Positions 1 to 11,790 are shown, counted from the stretch's first letter. The stretch is 64,000 bases of DNA from Bactericera cockerelli (GCA_024516035.1 CM044955.1:43156592-43220591); one strand, 5' to 3'. Notes: generated from the letters alone by a model not told the origin. Translations and numbers: made by a program.

Positions 1-240
1 TACAAGGAATATTTTTAATAGACCGACAGACGGACACAAAACCAAAATTGCTCAGAGCAAAAAAATGTTTTTTTTTTTTTACAGAAACGAACACAATACT
101 AATATTTCTAATATTAGAAATATTAGTTTCTAATATTAGAAATTTCTCGGAAGTAATACACTGTCAATAAATTATTAACACAATACTTCCTCGTGATTGG
201 TTTACATTGTATACACGTGGCAATTTTGAGATTTTATACT
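1..240 (+). repeat. Dispersed repeat family E, end fragments
   Basis: Positions 1-155 match the 3' part of the fuller copy at 10,625-11,345: the run of short gaccgacagacgg motifs, a poly-T tract, then the palindromic block around ctaatattag ending in tcggaagtaat. Positions 163-240 match the 5' start of the same family (cttcctcgtgattgg, then a cacgtg core). The palindromic block is partly duplicated here. No coding potential was seen. The family's class is unknown. Confidence 0.6.
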
Positions 241-535
241 TAAGCTCAGTGGTTAAGCACTCGCTTCCTATGCGGAAGGTCCCGGGTCCGAACCCCCGCG
301 CCGACAAAAATTTGTATTCAAAATTTGGTTACAGTTGTTTGTAGGGAATACCTTTCGGTGCGCTCGTGTTGACTCAGCACCTAAACGGTAAGTATTGTGT
401 CACTTCTCGCCCATCAGAGTGGAGCCATACTACGGGATGGGCAGGCTACAACACAGACCACAAGCTTCTACAGTAGCCCCTGTTTATAGCTACGAAATAA
501 AAAAGGCTGTTAAACACTCATCTTTAAAAAATAAA
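235..535 (+). mobile_element. SINE-A, tRNA-derived
   Basis: The tRNA-like head has an A box (agctcagtggttaagc) and a B box (ggtccgaacccc) in the normal spacing and looks most like tRNA-Gly by eye. It is followed by a conserved body through 'cacttctcgcccatcagag' to 'gaaataaaaaaggctg' and an A-rich end. Other copies lie at 11,509, 22,905 (tail), 44,028 (fragment), 50,164 and 51,285 (minus). The acceptor stem is not paired, so it is not a functional tRNA gene. Confidence 0.85.
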
Positions 536-562
536 ATAAAACTCCATTGTATCTCTTGTACA

Positions 563-755
563 GTGCACTGGTAGTCAAGTGGTTAAAGCGCTAGTCTGGT
601 GATCTAGGTAGTGTAGGGATCCGTTGGTTCGAATCCCACCCAGTGCATGAATTTTTCCTCATTTATTTGAGTTTGTAACCACAAAATAATAAGACTCTGA
701 GGGTTAAGGTGGTAGAAAATGCTTTGAGTATTAACCTCGCCTGGTGGTTATTATA
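563..755 (+). mobile_element. SINE-B, derived from a long-variable-arm tRNA
   Basis: The head of about 85 nt has paired ends (gtgcact and agtgcac), an A box (tagtcaagtggttaaagc), an extra arm and a B box (ggttcgaatccc). This resembles a class II (Ser/Leu-type) tRNA. The body has the family mark 'ttttcctcatt' followed by 'gactctgagggtta' and 'cctggtggtt', and ends near a TTA-rich tail. Better or inverted copies lie at 14,992, 27,375 and 54,355, with decayed ones at 43,385 and 46,629. Confidence 0.85.
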
Positions 756-762
756 TCTATTA

Positions 763-1001
763 CTAGCGGGCTGTCGCCCGCTTTGCGGGCCGAAGCATGG
801 CCCGCTAGAAGCAAAAAATCCTTTTTCGCCAATGGCAGGTGTTGTAGTGGGAATTTCGAAAAATTCCGTCTTATTGCACATCTAGACTATAAGACAAAGC
901 TACCTACCAAATTTCAGCTTCCTAGGACTTACCAGTTCGGAGAAACAGTGATGAATCAGTGAGTGAGTGAGTCAGTCAGTGAGTGATTATATAAGTATAG
1001 A
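763..1001 (-). mobile_element. Non-autonomous Helitron-like element
   Basis: Read on the minus strand, it starts TCTATACTTATATAATC and ends in a 7-bp hairpin (AGCGGGC/GCCCGCT, 4-nt loop) followed by CTAG. It is flanked by A on the 5' side and T on the 3' side. Those are the hallmarks of Helitrons (5' TC, 3' hairpin plus CTRR, A-T insertion, no target duplication). It has no coding capacity. Sister copies are at 1,498, 31,683, 42,469 and 52,505. The class assignment is inference from the ends; the hairpin lies closer to the terminus than is usual. Confidence 0.6.
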
Positions 1002-1024
1002 TATCTTACCTTCCAATATAGAGT

Positions 1025-1480
1025 GTTATTATATCTAAAACCGCTTAACCGATTTTCTTCAAATTTTATATGTTATATATTATGGTAGAATACCGTTTTT
1101 CCTACAAACCCAACTCTACAAAAAATTGTGTATCGGCAAGTCATAGACGTTATTTTTGCACTTTTTTGTAAAAAAATTGGATTTCCTAAATATCAAAGCT
1201 TATGATTTAGCTATAAATGCACAATGAGAACGCTAACTCCCAGCAAATACAATATACATACATAATTTCGTGACAATTGGGTGTATTGTTCAAGGTTCAA
1301 GAGATATAAGCGTTTAAGTAAAAATATAGTGGTCAGACACATGGTCTGTATCACCAACAAGTGATAGTGCGAAGTTAATGAATTTAAAATGGGACCACCT
1401 ACAATACGTCTCCTATACCTATATGTGTAAAAAATTTCGTCAAAATCTCGAAAGGAATAAGAAGTTGTAAAGTCGGCAAA
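1025..1480 (+). repeat. Family E, internal copy
   Basis: This matches 10,735-11,130: 'accgattttcttcaaatttt', 'atcggcaagtcat', 'gagatataagcgtttaag', 'gaatttaaaatgggaccac' and a final 'aaaatttcgtcaaaatc'. It has many point differences and lacks both family ends. It sits between two Helitron-like copies. No open frame of note. Confidence 0.6.
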
Positions 1481-1497
1481 CTGTACAATATAAATAA

Positions 1498-1727
1498 CAA
1501 GCGGGCTGTCGCCCGCTTTGCGGGCCGAGGCATGGCCGTGAAAGCAAAAAATCCTTTTTCGCCAATGGCAGGTGTTGTAGTGGGAGTTTCGAAAAATCCC
1601 GTCTTATTGCACATCTAGACTATAAGACAAAGCTACCTACCAAATTTCAGCTTCCTAGGACTTACGGTTTGGGCTGTAGAGCGATGATCAGTCAGTGGTC
1701 AGTGGTCAGTAGTCAGTGGTCAGTGAG
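1498..1727 (-). mobile_element. Helitron-like element, second copy
   Basis: This is the same family as 763-1,001. The minus-strand 3' terminus is the hairpin plus CTTG, followed by T. The other end runs through variable cagtcagtggt repeats and stops near a separate 'cttaatatataaatgtc' in opposite orientation, suggesting a truncated neighbour copy. No gene is visible from 1,728 to 2,100. Confidence 0.55.
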
Positions 1728-2125
1728 TGTCTTCTTAATATATAAATGTCAATTACCTCCATTCTCCCTTTGTTTTTATTTCTAACGGTCTGAATTTAGT
1801 GAAACACAACCTTTTTTTATTTATATGAGTTGCATTTGTAGGTACTTTGCCTTTGGAGCGTGGTAGGTATCCCCTTTTATAAGAAGGCCATTAAGTACAA
1901 GAGATCTGCACTTTTAAACCTAAACAAAATTTGATCCTTTATTATGTGTTAACAACTATGACCTCCCCACAGACCCTCCACAGAAGAAGGGAAAATACTG
2001 CTATATACCTATACATGAATATTAGTCATTTGGTTCTGAGTTCGAGATTGTTGAATGCTATAATAATTCATAAAGCAATAGGCAATGTTGGTATGATCAG
2101 ATCCGTTTAATAGAAAGAGAATAAA

Positions 2126-2430
2126 ATGCACTGCCAATTATGGACACAATACTTCCTCGTGAATGGCATTCAAATTTTTCTACTTTTATTATCGCTAGAA
2201 TCAGAGATTTTTTTACTGAATCACTTGTATTTACAAATGTCCCAAGGGTTGGGTGGAAGAGATTGCCACAGGCAATATATGACCCGCCCCTTAAGTAGGA
2301 CATTAACTTCATTCTTTTTTTTTTGTTCTTGTATCTTCGCTCAATCTTTTTATTTTTCTTTATAATTTCATTGTATTTTACTGTATATATTTTTGTTCTA
2401 TCTAATTAAACTTACTATAATATTTATAAT
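2126..2430 (+). mobile_element. Family E start plus non-LTR retrotransposon 3' end
   Basis: Positions 2,126-2,165 repeat the family E 5' start. Positions 2,235-2,430 share 'gggttgggtggaagagattgcc' in register with minus-strand copies at 20,590-20,690 and 60,665-60,850. The motif reads as the last residues of a reverse-transcriptase-type frame (VGWKRLP) followed by a T/A-rich 3' UTR. This looks like a 5'-truncated LINE 3' end. The assignment is by motif only. Confidence 0.4.
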
Positions 2431-2539
2431 GTTCTCAACCGATTCTCTTCAAATTTATTTATATGGCAAGCGGCCACAACGGAGTCCCGATAGTAGCATA
2501 CGCACAAATGGGTCAAGAATGGCCTGGGTTATCAAAAAG

Positions 2540-5500
2540 TATGCATGCGATTTCAAAAAAATCAACGATATTAGGCTGATCTTGCGAAACGTTATCCCAA
2601 ATTGGCATAAAAACATCAACAGATTATTTCATTCCGTCCATTTCTTATCAAAAATGTCTATTTTGGGCTACCTCGAACTTTCAAAGGTCTGAAATCCTGG
2701 CAAAAATGCAAGCATCAAAAATCTGTGTCCATGCTTAATCGTTAGTTGAGAGCTATTGAAATCAACTTTTGTTTTTCAAAAACCTCTTCATATATCCAAG
2801 TTATGCAATCATTTTGAAGGAGCCTTTGTGGCTTTCCTGTTGGCGGTACGGAAATTTTTTGGGAACCAAAAACGTATATTTTTGACTACTTTTCTCTAAA
2901 ATTTAGTTTAAAATACCTAAAATTGCATACTTGATGATAATTGAAGGCAAAATGCAAATATGATAAAATACCCCTTCAACTTTGGCTGAGTATGCAAACA
3001 AATGGTTCCAAATGCTTGGCAAGGCTTTATTCACCACTGGCTATCTTCAGTTCAAATTTGAAAAAAATCCTTAAAGAAGAGGTTATATGTCGACATATTT
3101 TGCTTAAGATTTGACTCGATCTGAGATTTTGGATGTTTTCAGAAATCGAATGAACTTATCTTTCGAACCGTACGTCCGATTTGAATGAACTAAAGTGTTA
3201 TCGATAGATCTAGTGGATTGTAAGATAGGCTGTTCTCGTTCATTTTCTGTCATTTTACATAAAGGGTTACTTTTTAACGGAAAACACTTTTGACGCACAA
3301 CTGGGTTAAGAATGGCCTGGGTTATCAAAAAGTATGCATGCGATTTCAAAAAAATCAACGATATTAGGCAGATCTTGCGAAACATTATCCCAAATTGGCA
3401 TAAAAACATCAACATATTTTTTCATTCTGTCCATTTCTCATCAAAAATGTCTATTTTGGCCTACCTCGAACTTTCAAAGGTGTGAATACCTGGCAAAAAT
3501 GCAAGCATCAAAAATCTGTGTTAGCCCATGCTTAATAATTAGTTGAGATCTATTGAAATCAACTTTTGTTTTTCAAAAAACCCTTCAATATCCAAGTTAT
3601 GCAATCATTTTGAAGGAGCCTTTGTGGCTTTCCTGTTGGCGGTAAGGAATTTTTTTGGGAACCAAAAACGTATATTTCTGACTACTTCTCTCTAAAATTT
3701 AGTTTAAAATACCTAAAATTACATACTTGATGAAAATTGAAGGCAGAATGTCAAATATGATAAAATACCCCTTCAACTTTCGCTGAGTATGCAAACAAGT
3801 GGTTCCAAATACTTGGTAAGGCTTATTCACCACTGCCTATCTTCAGTTCAAATTTGAAAGAAATCTTTAAAGAAGAGGTTATATGTTGACATGTTTTGCT
3901 TAAGATTTGACTCGATCTGAGATTTTGGATGTTTTCAGAAATCGAATGAACTTATCTTTCGAACCGTACGTCCGATTTGAATGAACTAAAGTGTTATCGA
4001 TAGATCTAGTGGATTGTAAGATAGGCTGTTCTCGTTCATTTTCTGTCATTTTACATAAAGGGTTACTTTTTAACGGAAAACACTTTTGACGCACAACTGG
4101 GTTAAGAATGGCCTGGGTTATCAAAAAAGTATGCATGCGACTTCAAAAAAAATTAACGATATTAGGCAGATCTTGCTAAACATTATCCCAAATTGGCATA
4201 AAAATATCAACATATTATTTCATTCTGTCCATTTCTTATCAAAAATGTCTATTTTGGCCTACCTCGAACTTTCAAAGGTCTGAAAACCTGGCAAAAATGC
4301 AAGCATCAAATCTGTGTTAGTCCATGCTTAATCGTTAGTTGAGAGCTATTGAAATCAACGTTTGTTTTTCAAAAACGCCTTCATATTATCATGTAATGCA
4401 ATCATTTTGAAGGAGCCTTTGTGGCTTTCCTGTTGGCGGTCCGGAAATTTTTTGGGAACCAAAAACGTATATTTTTGACTACTTCTCTCTAAAATTTAGT
4501 TTAAAATACCTAAAATTGCATACTTGATGATAATTGAAGGCAAAATGCAAATATGATTTTGCATTTTACATAAAGGGTTACTTTTTAACGGAAAACACTT
4601 TTGACGCACAACTGGGTTAAGAATGGCCTGGGTTATCAAAAAGTATGCATGCGATTTTAAAAAAATAAACGAAACTAGGCAGATCTTGCGAAACGTTATC
4701 CCCAATTGGCATAAAAACATCAACATTTATTTTTTTGAAATCGCATGCATAGTTTTTGATAACCCAGGTCATTCTTAACCCAGTTGGGTCTCAAAAGTGT
4801 TTTCCGTTAAAAAGTAAGCCTTTATGTAAAATGACAGAAAATGAACTAGAACAGCTTATCTTAAAATCCACTAGATCTATCGATAGCACTTTAGTTCATT
4901 CAAATCGGACGTACGGTTCGAAAGATAAGTTCATTCGATTTCTGAAAACATCCAAAATCTCAGATCGAGTCAAATCCTAAGCAAAACATGTCGACATATA
5001 TAACCTCTTCTTTAAGGATTTTTTTCAAATTTGAACTGAAGATAGCCAGTGGTGAATAAAGCCTTACCAAGCATTTGGAACCACTTGTTTGCATATTCAG
5101 CGAAAGTTGAAGGGGTATTTTATCATATTTGCATTTTCCATTCAATTCTCATTAAGTATGCCATTTTAGGTATTTTAAACTAAATTTTAGAAAGAAGTAG
5201 TCAGCCAGCGTCGATGGCATGTGGAATACACCGGTTCCCTTCAGAACAACGAAGTTAAGCGACATCCAGCGAGGTTAAGACTTGGATGGGTGACCATTCA
5301 AATTCTAATTCTCGTGACGCTGGCTTTTCCCGGCCCCACTCAGGCTGGGTGAGGTAAATGTGAGTAGCAGGTTTGTGAGTTTCCTGCGAATGGAGGGTAA
5401 AACCCCCGTCGTGATATGACCATGGCAGTTGAAAGCGACGTTAAACCCCACTAAAAAAAAAAAAAAAAAAAAAGAAGTAGTCAAAAATATACGTACCGCC

Positions 5501-7060
5501 AACAGGAAAGCCACAAAGGCTCCTTCAAAATGATTGCATAACTTGGATATTGAAGGGTTTTTTGAAAAACAAAAGTTGATTTCAATAGATCTCAACTAAT
5601 TATTAAGCATGGGCTAACACAGATTTTTGATGCTTGCATTTTTGCCAGGTATTCACACCTTTGAAAGTTCGAGGTAGGCCAAAATAGACATTTTTGATGA
5701 GAAATGGACAGAATGAAAAAATATGTTGATGTTTTTATGCCAATTTGGGATAATGTTTCGCAAGATCTGCCTAATATCGTTGATTTTTTTGAAATCGCAT
5801 GCATACTTTTTGATAACCCAGGCCATTCTTAACCCAGTTGTGCGTCAAAAGTGTTTTCCGTTAAAAAGTAACCCTTTATGTAAAATGACAGAAAATGAAC
5901 GAGAACAGCCTATCTTACAATCCACTAGATCCATCGATAACACTTTAGTTCATTCAAATCGGACGTACGGTTCGAAAGATAAGTTCATTCGATTTCTGAA
6001 AACATCCAAAATCTCAGATCGAGTCAAATCTTAAGCAAAATATGTCGACATATAACCTCTTCTTTAAGGATTTTTTTCAAATTTGAACTGAAGATAGCCA
6101 GTGGTGAATAAAGCCTTGCCAAGCATTTGGAACCATTTGTTTGCATACTCAGCCAAAGTTGAAGGGGTATTTTATCATATTTGCATTTTGCCTTCAATTA
6201 TCATCAAGTATGCAATTTTAGGTATTTTAAACTAAATTTTAGAGAAAAGTAGTCAAAAATATACGTTTTTGGTTCCCAAAAAATTTCCGTACCGCCAACA
6301 GGAAAGCCACAAAGGCTCCTTCAAAATGATTGCATAACATGATAATATGAAGGCGTTTTTGAAAAACAAACGTTAATTTCAATAGCTCTCAACTAACGAT
6401 TAAGCATGGGCTAACACAGATTTTTGATGCTTGCATTTTTGCCAGGTTTTCAGACCTTTGAAAGTTCGAGGTAGGCCCAAATAGATATTTTTTTATAAGA
6501 AATGGACAGAATGAAATAACATGTTGATGTTTTTATGCCAATTTTGGATAAAGTTTCGCAAGATCTGCCTAATATCGTTGATTTTTTTTAAATCGCATGC
6601 ATACTTTTTGATAACCCAGGCCATTCTTAACCCAGTTGTGCGTCAAAAGTGTTTTCCGTTAAAAAGTAACCCTTTATGTAAAATGACAGAAAATGAACGA
6701 GAACAGCCTATCTTACAATCCACTAGATCCATCGATAACACTTTAGTTCATTCAAATCGGACGTACGGTTCGAAAGATAAGTTCATTCGATTTCTGAAAA
6801 CATCCAAAATCTCAGATCGAGTCAAATCTTAAGCAAAATATGTCGACATATAACCTCTTCTTTAAGGATTTTTTTCAAATTTGAACTGAAGATAGCCAGT
6901 GGTGAATAAAGCCTTGCCAAGCATTTGGAACCACTTGTTTGCATACTCAGCGAAAGTTGAAGGGGTATTTTATTATATTTGACATTCTGCCTTCAATGCT
7001 CATCAAGTATGCAATTTTAGGTATTTTAAACTTAAATTTTTTCTACGTACATTTTAAATT
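2540..7060. repeat. Head-to-head array of ~790-bp repeat monomers
   Basis: Monomers run direct from about 2,540 to 4,735 and then inverted to about 7,060. The marker 'aaccgtacgtccgattt' recurs at about 3,160 and 3,960 (798 bp apart). Its reverse complement recurs at about 4,900, 5,950 and 6,750, with the first two of these separated by one monomer plus the inserted SINE. The third direct monomer carries an internal deletion at about 4,555. The axis is near 4,735. Each monomer holds the same short open frame of about 100 codons, but the array is otherwise unlike a gene. It is probably a local satellite or amplified transposon. Confidence 0.85.
5203..5470 (+). mobile_element. 5S rRNA-derived SINE (SINE3-like), young copy
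   Basis: The head of about 120 nt is 5S rRNA-like. It has gaatacaccggttc, gaagttaagcgacatc (internal control region) and acttggatgggtgacc, and the ends agccagcgtc and gacgctggct pair as in 5S helix I. A tail of about 130 nt (cggccccactcaggctgg, gtaaaacccccgtcgtgata) and poly-A follow. It is flanked by a perfect 12-bp target duplication AAAGAAGTAGTC at 5,191-5,202 and 5,471-5,482, so it retrotransposed into the monomer array. Confidence 0.92.
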
Positions 7061-7069
7061 TCATTTTTC

Positions 7070-7965
7070 TCAGTGTAAAAATAGTATTTAGCTGTACAAT
7101 ACACCCGTCAAAAGTAAAAATAGTATTTAGTAGTACAATACACCCGTCAAAAGTAAAAATAGTATTTAGCTGTACAATACACCCGTCAAAAGTAAAATTA
7201 GTATTTAGTAGTACAATACACCCGTCAAAAGTAAAAATATATTTAGCTGTACAATACACCCGTCAAAAGTAAAAATAGTATTTAGTAGTACAATACACCC
7301 GTCAAAAGTAAAAATAGTATTTAGTAGTACAATACACCCGTCAAAAGTAAAAATAGTATTTAGCTGTACAATACACCCGTCAAAAGTAAAAATAGTATTT
7401 AGTAGGACAATACACCCGTCAAAAGTAAAATTAGTATTTAGTAGTACAATACACCCGTCAAAAGTAAAAATAGTATTTAGCTGTACAATACACCCGTCAA
7501 AAGTAAAAATAGTATTTAGTAGTACAATACACCCGTCAAAAGTAAAAATAGTATTTAGTAGTACAATACACCCGTCAAAAGTAAAAATAGTATTTAGCTG
7601 TACAATACACCCGTCAAAAGTAAAAATAGTATTTAGTAGGACAATACACCCGTCAAAAGTAAAAATAGTATTTAGCTGTATAATACACCCGTCAAAAGTA
7701 AAATTAGTATTTAGTAGTACAATACACCCGTCAAAAGTAAAAATAGTATTTAGCTGTAACATACACCCGTCAAAAGTAAAAATAGTATTTAGTAGTACAA
7801 TACACCCGTCAAAAGTAAACATAGTATTTAGTAGTACAATACACCCGTCAAAAGTAAAAATAGTAATTAGTAGTACAATACACCCGTCAAAAATAAAAAT
7901 AGTATTCAGTAGTATAATACACCCCTTAAAAGTAAAAATAGTAACTATGTACGAGTACTTGGTAC
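7070..7965. repeat. 39-bp minisatellite
   Basis: There are about 22 units of a 39-bp repeat with core tacaatacacccgtcaaaag. Variants at one site (ttagctg or ttagtag, plus a taaaatta form) recur in an order suggesting higher-order units. Because 39 is divisible by three, the minus strand stays open for 205 codons as a 13-residue repeat (FTFDGCIVLLNTI). No start context, splice signals or homology support translation. The array ends at 'gtacgagtacttggtacc'. Confidence 0.9.
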
Positions 7966-10515
7966 CGTATTTAGGGAAATAACGTCAAAAGTAAATAGTA
8001 TTTAGTATAATACACCGTCAAAGTAAAATTATATTAGTTCAATCACTCAAAGTAAAAAATATTATTACAAACTCCGTAAAGTTAAAAATATATAGTACAA
8101 TAACCTAAAATAATATATTTAGTACGATATCACGTCAAAGTAAAAATAGAAATTTATGTCAAAACTTCAAATAATAAAATATTCAGTGATAATACACCTT
8201 AAAATAAATGCATAAGATATTGGTACGGGTATTTATATGTTATTAATAAAGACATTACTGCACAAAAGATTCATTCGTCTGAAGTTATAATATTTTATAT
8301 TATAAACATGCCAATATACAAATTCTTTCGTTTCTCACATTGTAAAAGTGCCAATTTTGTTTTATAGAAAATTATTTATCAAAATGGTCAACGATTTTCT
8401 TCAATTAATATTATTTATTGATAAACCTCTCTTAAGGATTTTTTAAAATTTGAACTGAATACCAGTGGAATAAACCTTAGCATTTGGAACATTGTTTACA
8501 CCAGCGAAAAGTTAAAAGGTATTTTATTATATTGACATTTGCCTCAATGCTCTAAAGTATAAATTTTATTTTTAACTTAAATTTTTTCTACGTAAAATTT
8601 AATTTTTTTTAGTAAAATAACGTCAAATTAAAAATATATTAGTGTAAATACATAAAAAGTAAAATAAATAGTAAAAGTAACAAATACGTCAAAGTAAAAT
8701 AGATTTATAGTACAATACACCCGTCAAAAGTAAAAAGATTAAGTGACAATACACCCGTCAAAGTAAAATAGTTTAAAACAAAAACTATAGATAAAAACAG
8801 TCAAAAGTATAAAATATAGTATACAATCACCCTCAAAAGTAAAAATAGTATTTAGCTGTACAATACACCCGTCAAAAGTAAAAATAGTATTTAGGACAAT
8901 ACACCGTCAAAAAAAAATATTTTAGTGTACAATACACCCGTCAAAAGTAAAATAGTATTTAGTATACAATACACCCGTCAAAAGAAAAATAGTATTTAGC
9001 TTAACATACACCCAAAAGTAAAAAATAATTTAGTTATAAAAACCCGTCAAAAGTAAAATAGTATTTGTAGTACAATAACCCGTCAAAAGTAAAAATAGTT
9101 TGTAGAAAACCCGTCAAAATAAAAATTATTTGCTATATAATACACCCCTAAAAGTAAAAATAGTAATTTAAGTATATATACCGTCAAAAGTCAAATATAT
9201 TATAATACGTCATATAACAGCTAAAATCAACACTGTAAAAGTATTAACTCGTTTTAGGATATATCACTCAAAATAAAAAATGAATAATATACATCTTCAT
9301 AGAAATGCTTTCATAATAACACTGCCATTTTAATTTTAAGAAAATTACTTGTACTCCAAATTGGTCACGTTTTCTTCAATGTCAATATGTCAATATGTCG
9401 ACAAAACCCTTCTTAAGGATTTTTTTCAAATTGAACTGAAGATAGCCATGTGAATAAAGCCTTGCCAAGCATTTGGAACCACATGTTTGCATACTTCAGC
9501 GAAATTGAAGGGATTTTATTATATTTGACTTCTGCTTCAATGCTCATCAAGTATGCAATTTTAGGTATTTTAAACTTAAATTTTTCTACGTACATTTTTA
9601 AATTTAATTTTTCTCATGTAAAAATAGTATTTAGCTGTACAATACACCCGTCAAAGTAGAAAATTTATTAGTAGACATTACACCCGTCAAAGTAAATAAT
9701 AGTATTAGCTGTACAATACACCCGTCAAAAGTAAAATTACGTAATAGTAACAATATACCCGTCAAAAGTAAAAAAAGTTTTTAGCTGTACAATACACCCG
9801 TCAAAAGTAAAATAGTATTATAGTACAATACACCCCAAAAGTAAAAATAAATTAGTAGTACAATACACCCGTCAAAAGTAAAAAATAGTATTTAGTGTAC
9901 AATACACCGTCAAAAGTAAAAATAGTATTTAGTAGTACAATACACCCGTCAAAAGAAATTAGTATTTAGTAGTACAATACACCCGTCAAAAGTAAAAATA
10001 GTATTTAGCTGTACAATACACCGTCAAAAGTAAAAATAGTATTTAGTAGTACAATAACCCGTCAAAAGTAAAAATAGTAATTTAGTAGTACATATAACAC
10101 CGTCAAAAGTAAAATATGTATTTTAGCGTACAATACACCCGTCAAAAGTAAAAATAGTATTTAGTAGTGACAATACACCGTCAAAAGTAAAAATGTATTT
10201 AGCTGACAATACACCCGTCAAAAGTAAAAATAGTATTTAGTAGTACAATACACCCGTCAAAAGTAAAAATAGTATTTAGCTGTACAATACACCCGTCAAA
10301 AGTAAAAATAGTATTTAGTAGTACAATACACCCGTCAAAAGTAAAATAGTATTTAGTAGTACAATACACCCGTCAAAAGTAAAAATAGTATTTAGTAGTA
10401 CAATACACCCGTCAAAAATAAAAGATATATACATACCGTCAAAAAAATAGTTTCAGTAGTATAATACACCCCTTAAAAGTAAAAATAGTAACTATGTACG
10501 AGTACTTGGTACCGC
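7966..10515. repeat. Degraded copies of a composite repeat (monomer tail + minisatellite + family E start)
   Basis: The block made of the ~790-bp monomer tail, the 39-bp minisatellite and the family E start recurs twice more: tail at about 8,420-8,600 and 9,390-9,625, minisatellite at about 8,600-9,180 and 9,625-10,490, E start at about 8,306-8,403 and 9,320-9,385. Differences from the clean copies are mostly 1-3 bp deletions scattered everywhere, in homopolymers and elsewhere. The two outer edges are clean. That pattern fits poorly corrected sequence better than evolutionary decay. Confidence 0.75.
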
Positions 10516-10624
10516 TCTTGGGCATAATATTATAATATGGTAGTCACTTTTAACTTGCAGCAAAAGAATCATACACGTGAAAAAAGATTTATCATTCGTC
10601 TGGCAGGTTTCATATTATTCAAAC

Positions 10625-11345
10625 TAAAAACACTGCCAATTATGGACACAATTCTTCCTCGTGATTGCTTCACATTGTAAACACGTGCCAATTTTGAGAT
10701 TTTATAGAAAATTACTTGTATCTCCAAAATGGCTCAACCGATTTTCTTCAAATTTGTTTTATATGGTAAAATATCGTTTTTTCTACATTCTAAATTCCAC
10801 AAAAAATTCTGTATCGGCAAGTCATGGTCCTTATTTTTTTACTTTTTTGTCCAAAATTTTAGATTTTCTTAAATATCAGAGTCATATTATAATTAATTTA
10901 AAAATAAATATAAATAACCTATGTAAAATAATAATATGCATATTCTTACAAAATTTTATCGAAATCGGGTGTACCGTTCACGAGATATAAGCGTTTAAGT
11001 AAAAAGTTAGTGGTCAGGCGCATGGTCTCTTTCACCCAGAACCGCTAGTATGAATTCGATGAATTTAAAATGGGACCATCTACAGAATGTCTCCTAGATG
11101 TGTGCAAAATTTCATTAAAATCGGTCGAGTAGTTTCCGAGATTTGCGCGTTACAAGGAATCATTTTAACAGACCGACAGAGCGACAGACCGACAGACGGA
11201 CACAAAACCAAATTTACTCAGTAGGTTATGAAACGTCCAGAAATATGAAAAAAATTGAAATCGGAGCAAAAAAATATTTTTTTTTTACAAAAACGAACAC
11301 AACACTTCCGATTTCTAATATTAGAAATTTCTCGGAAGTAATAAA
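10625..11345 (+). repeat. Family E, fullest copy (~720 bp)
   Basis: It starts 'cactgccaattatggaca', passes 'accgattttcttcaaatt', 'gagatataagcgtttaag' and 'aaaatcggtcgagtagttt', then the gaccgacagacgg run. It ends in a near-palindrome at 11,305-11,342 (acttccga, ctaatattag, tcggaagt). The palindrome alone also occurs at 22,004-22,041. No transposase-like frame. Class undetermined. Confidence 0.65.
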
Positions 11346-11508
11346 TGTGGATATGTGGAATCGCTCCTGTATTCTACATATCCAGTCTACATATCCAGGT
11401 ATTCCGCTTGGGCTGTGTTTCATCTAAACAAATTTCTCTTCCATTCATTCCACTTTTCAGGTAAAAGAGGTAGCTAAATTATATTAAGAACAATCAATGC
11501 AAAAATTC

Positions 11509-11790
11509 AAGCTCACGATTAGCTCGGTGGCTAAGCACTCGTACAAAAGGTCCGCGGGTTCGATCGCTGGAGCCGAAAAAAAATTGTATTCTAAATTTGG
11601 TTATAGTTGATTGTGAGGGATACCATCCGGTGCTCTCGTGATGACCCAGCACCTAAATGGGTAGTAATGAGTCACTTCTCGCCCATTAATACAAACCACA
11701 AAGGTCTATAGTAGCTCCTGTTTCATGGCTAAGAAATAAAAAAAGTCCTTGAAACAATCACCTTTTTTTTTTAAAAAAAAAAAAAGAAAC
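11509..11790 (+). mobile_element. SINE-A, decayed copy
   Basis: The degenerate A box (gattagctcggtggctaagc) and B box (gggttcgatcgc) are followed by the SINE-A body (gacccagcacctaaatggg, cacttctcgccc) and an A-rich end. It has lost several bases around the anticodon arm. Confidence 0.8.

Noticed and set aside
5203..5325. 5S rRNA gene
   Set aside because: It diverges from 5S in the third helix region and is followed by a SINE tail, poly-A and target duplications.
3104..6832. Repeated ~100-codon frames in the 790-bp monomers
   Set aside because: The frames are identical because the monomers are recent copies. No family motif was seen and one monomer breaks the frame.
7205..7822. 205-codon minus-strand repeat protein
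   Set aside because: It arises from a 39-bp unit lacking stops, with no start context or supporting signals.
7070..10515. CRISPR-like direct repeats
   Set aside because: The units are contiguous without unique spacers, and this is an intron-bearing animal genome.
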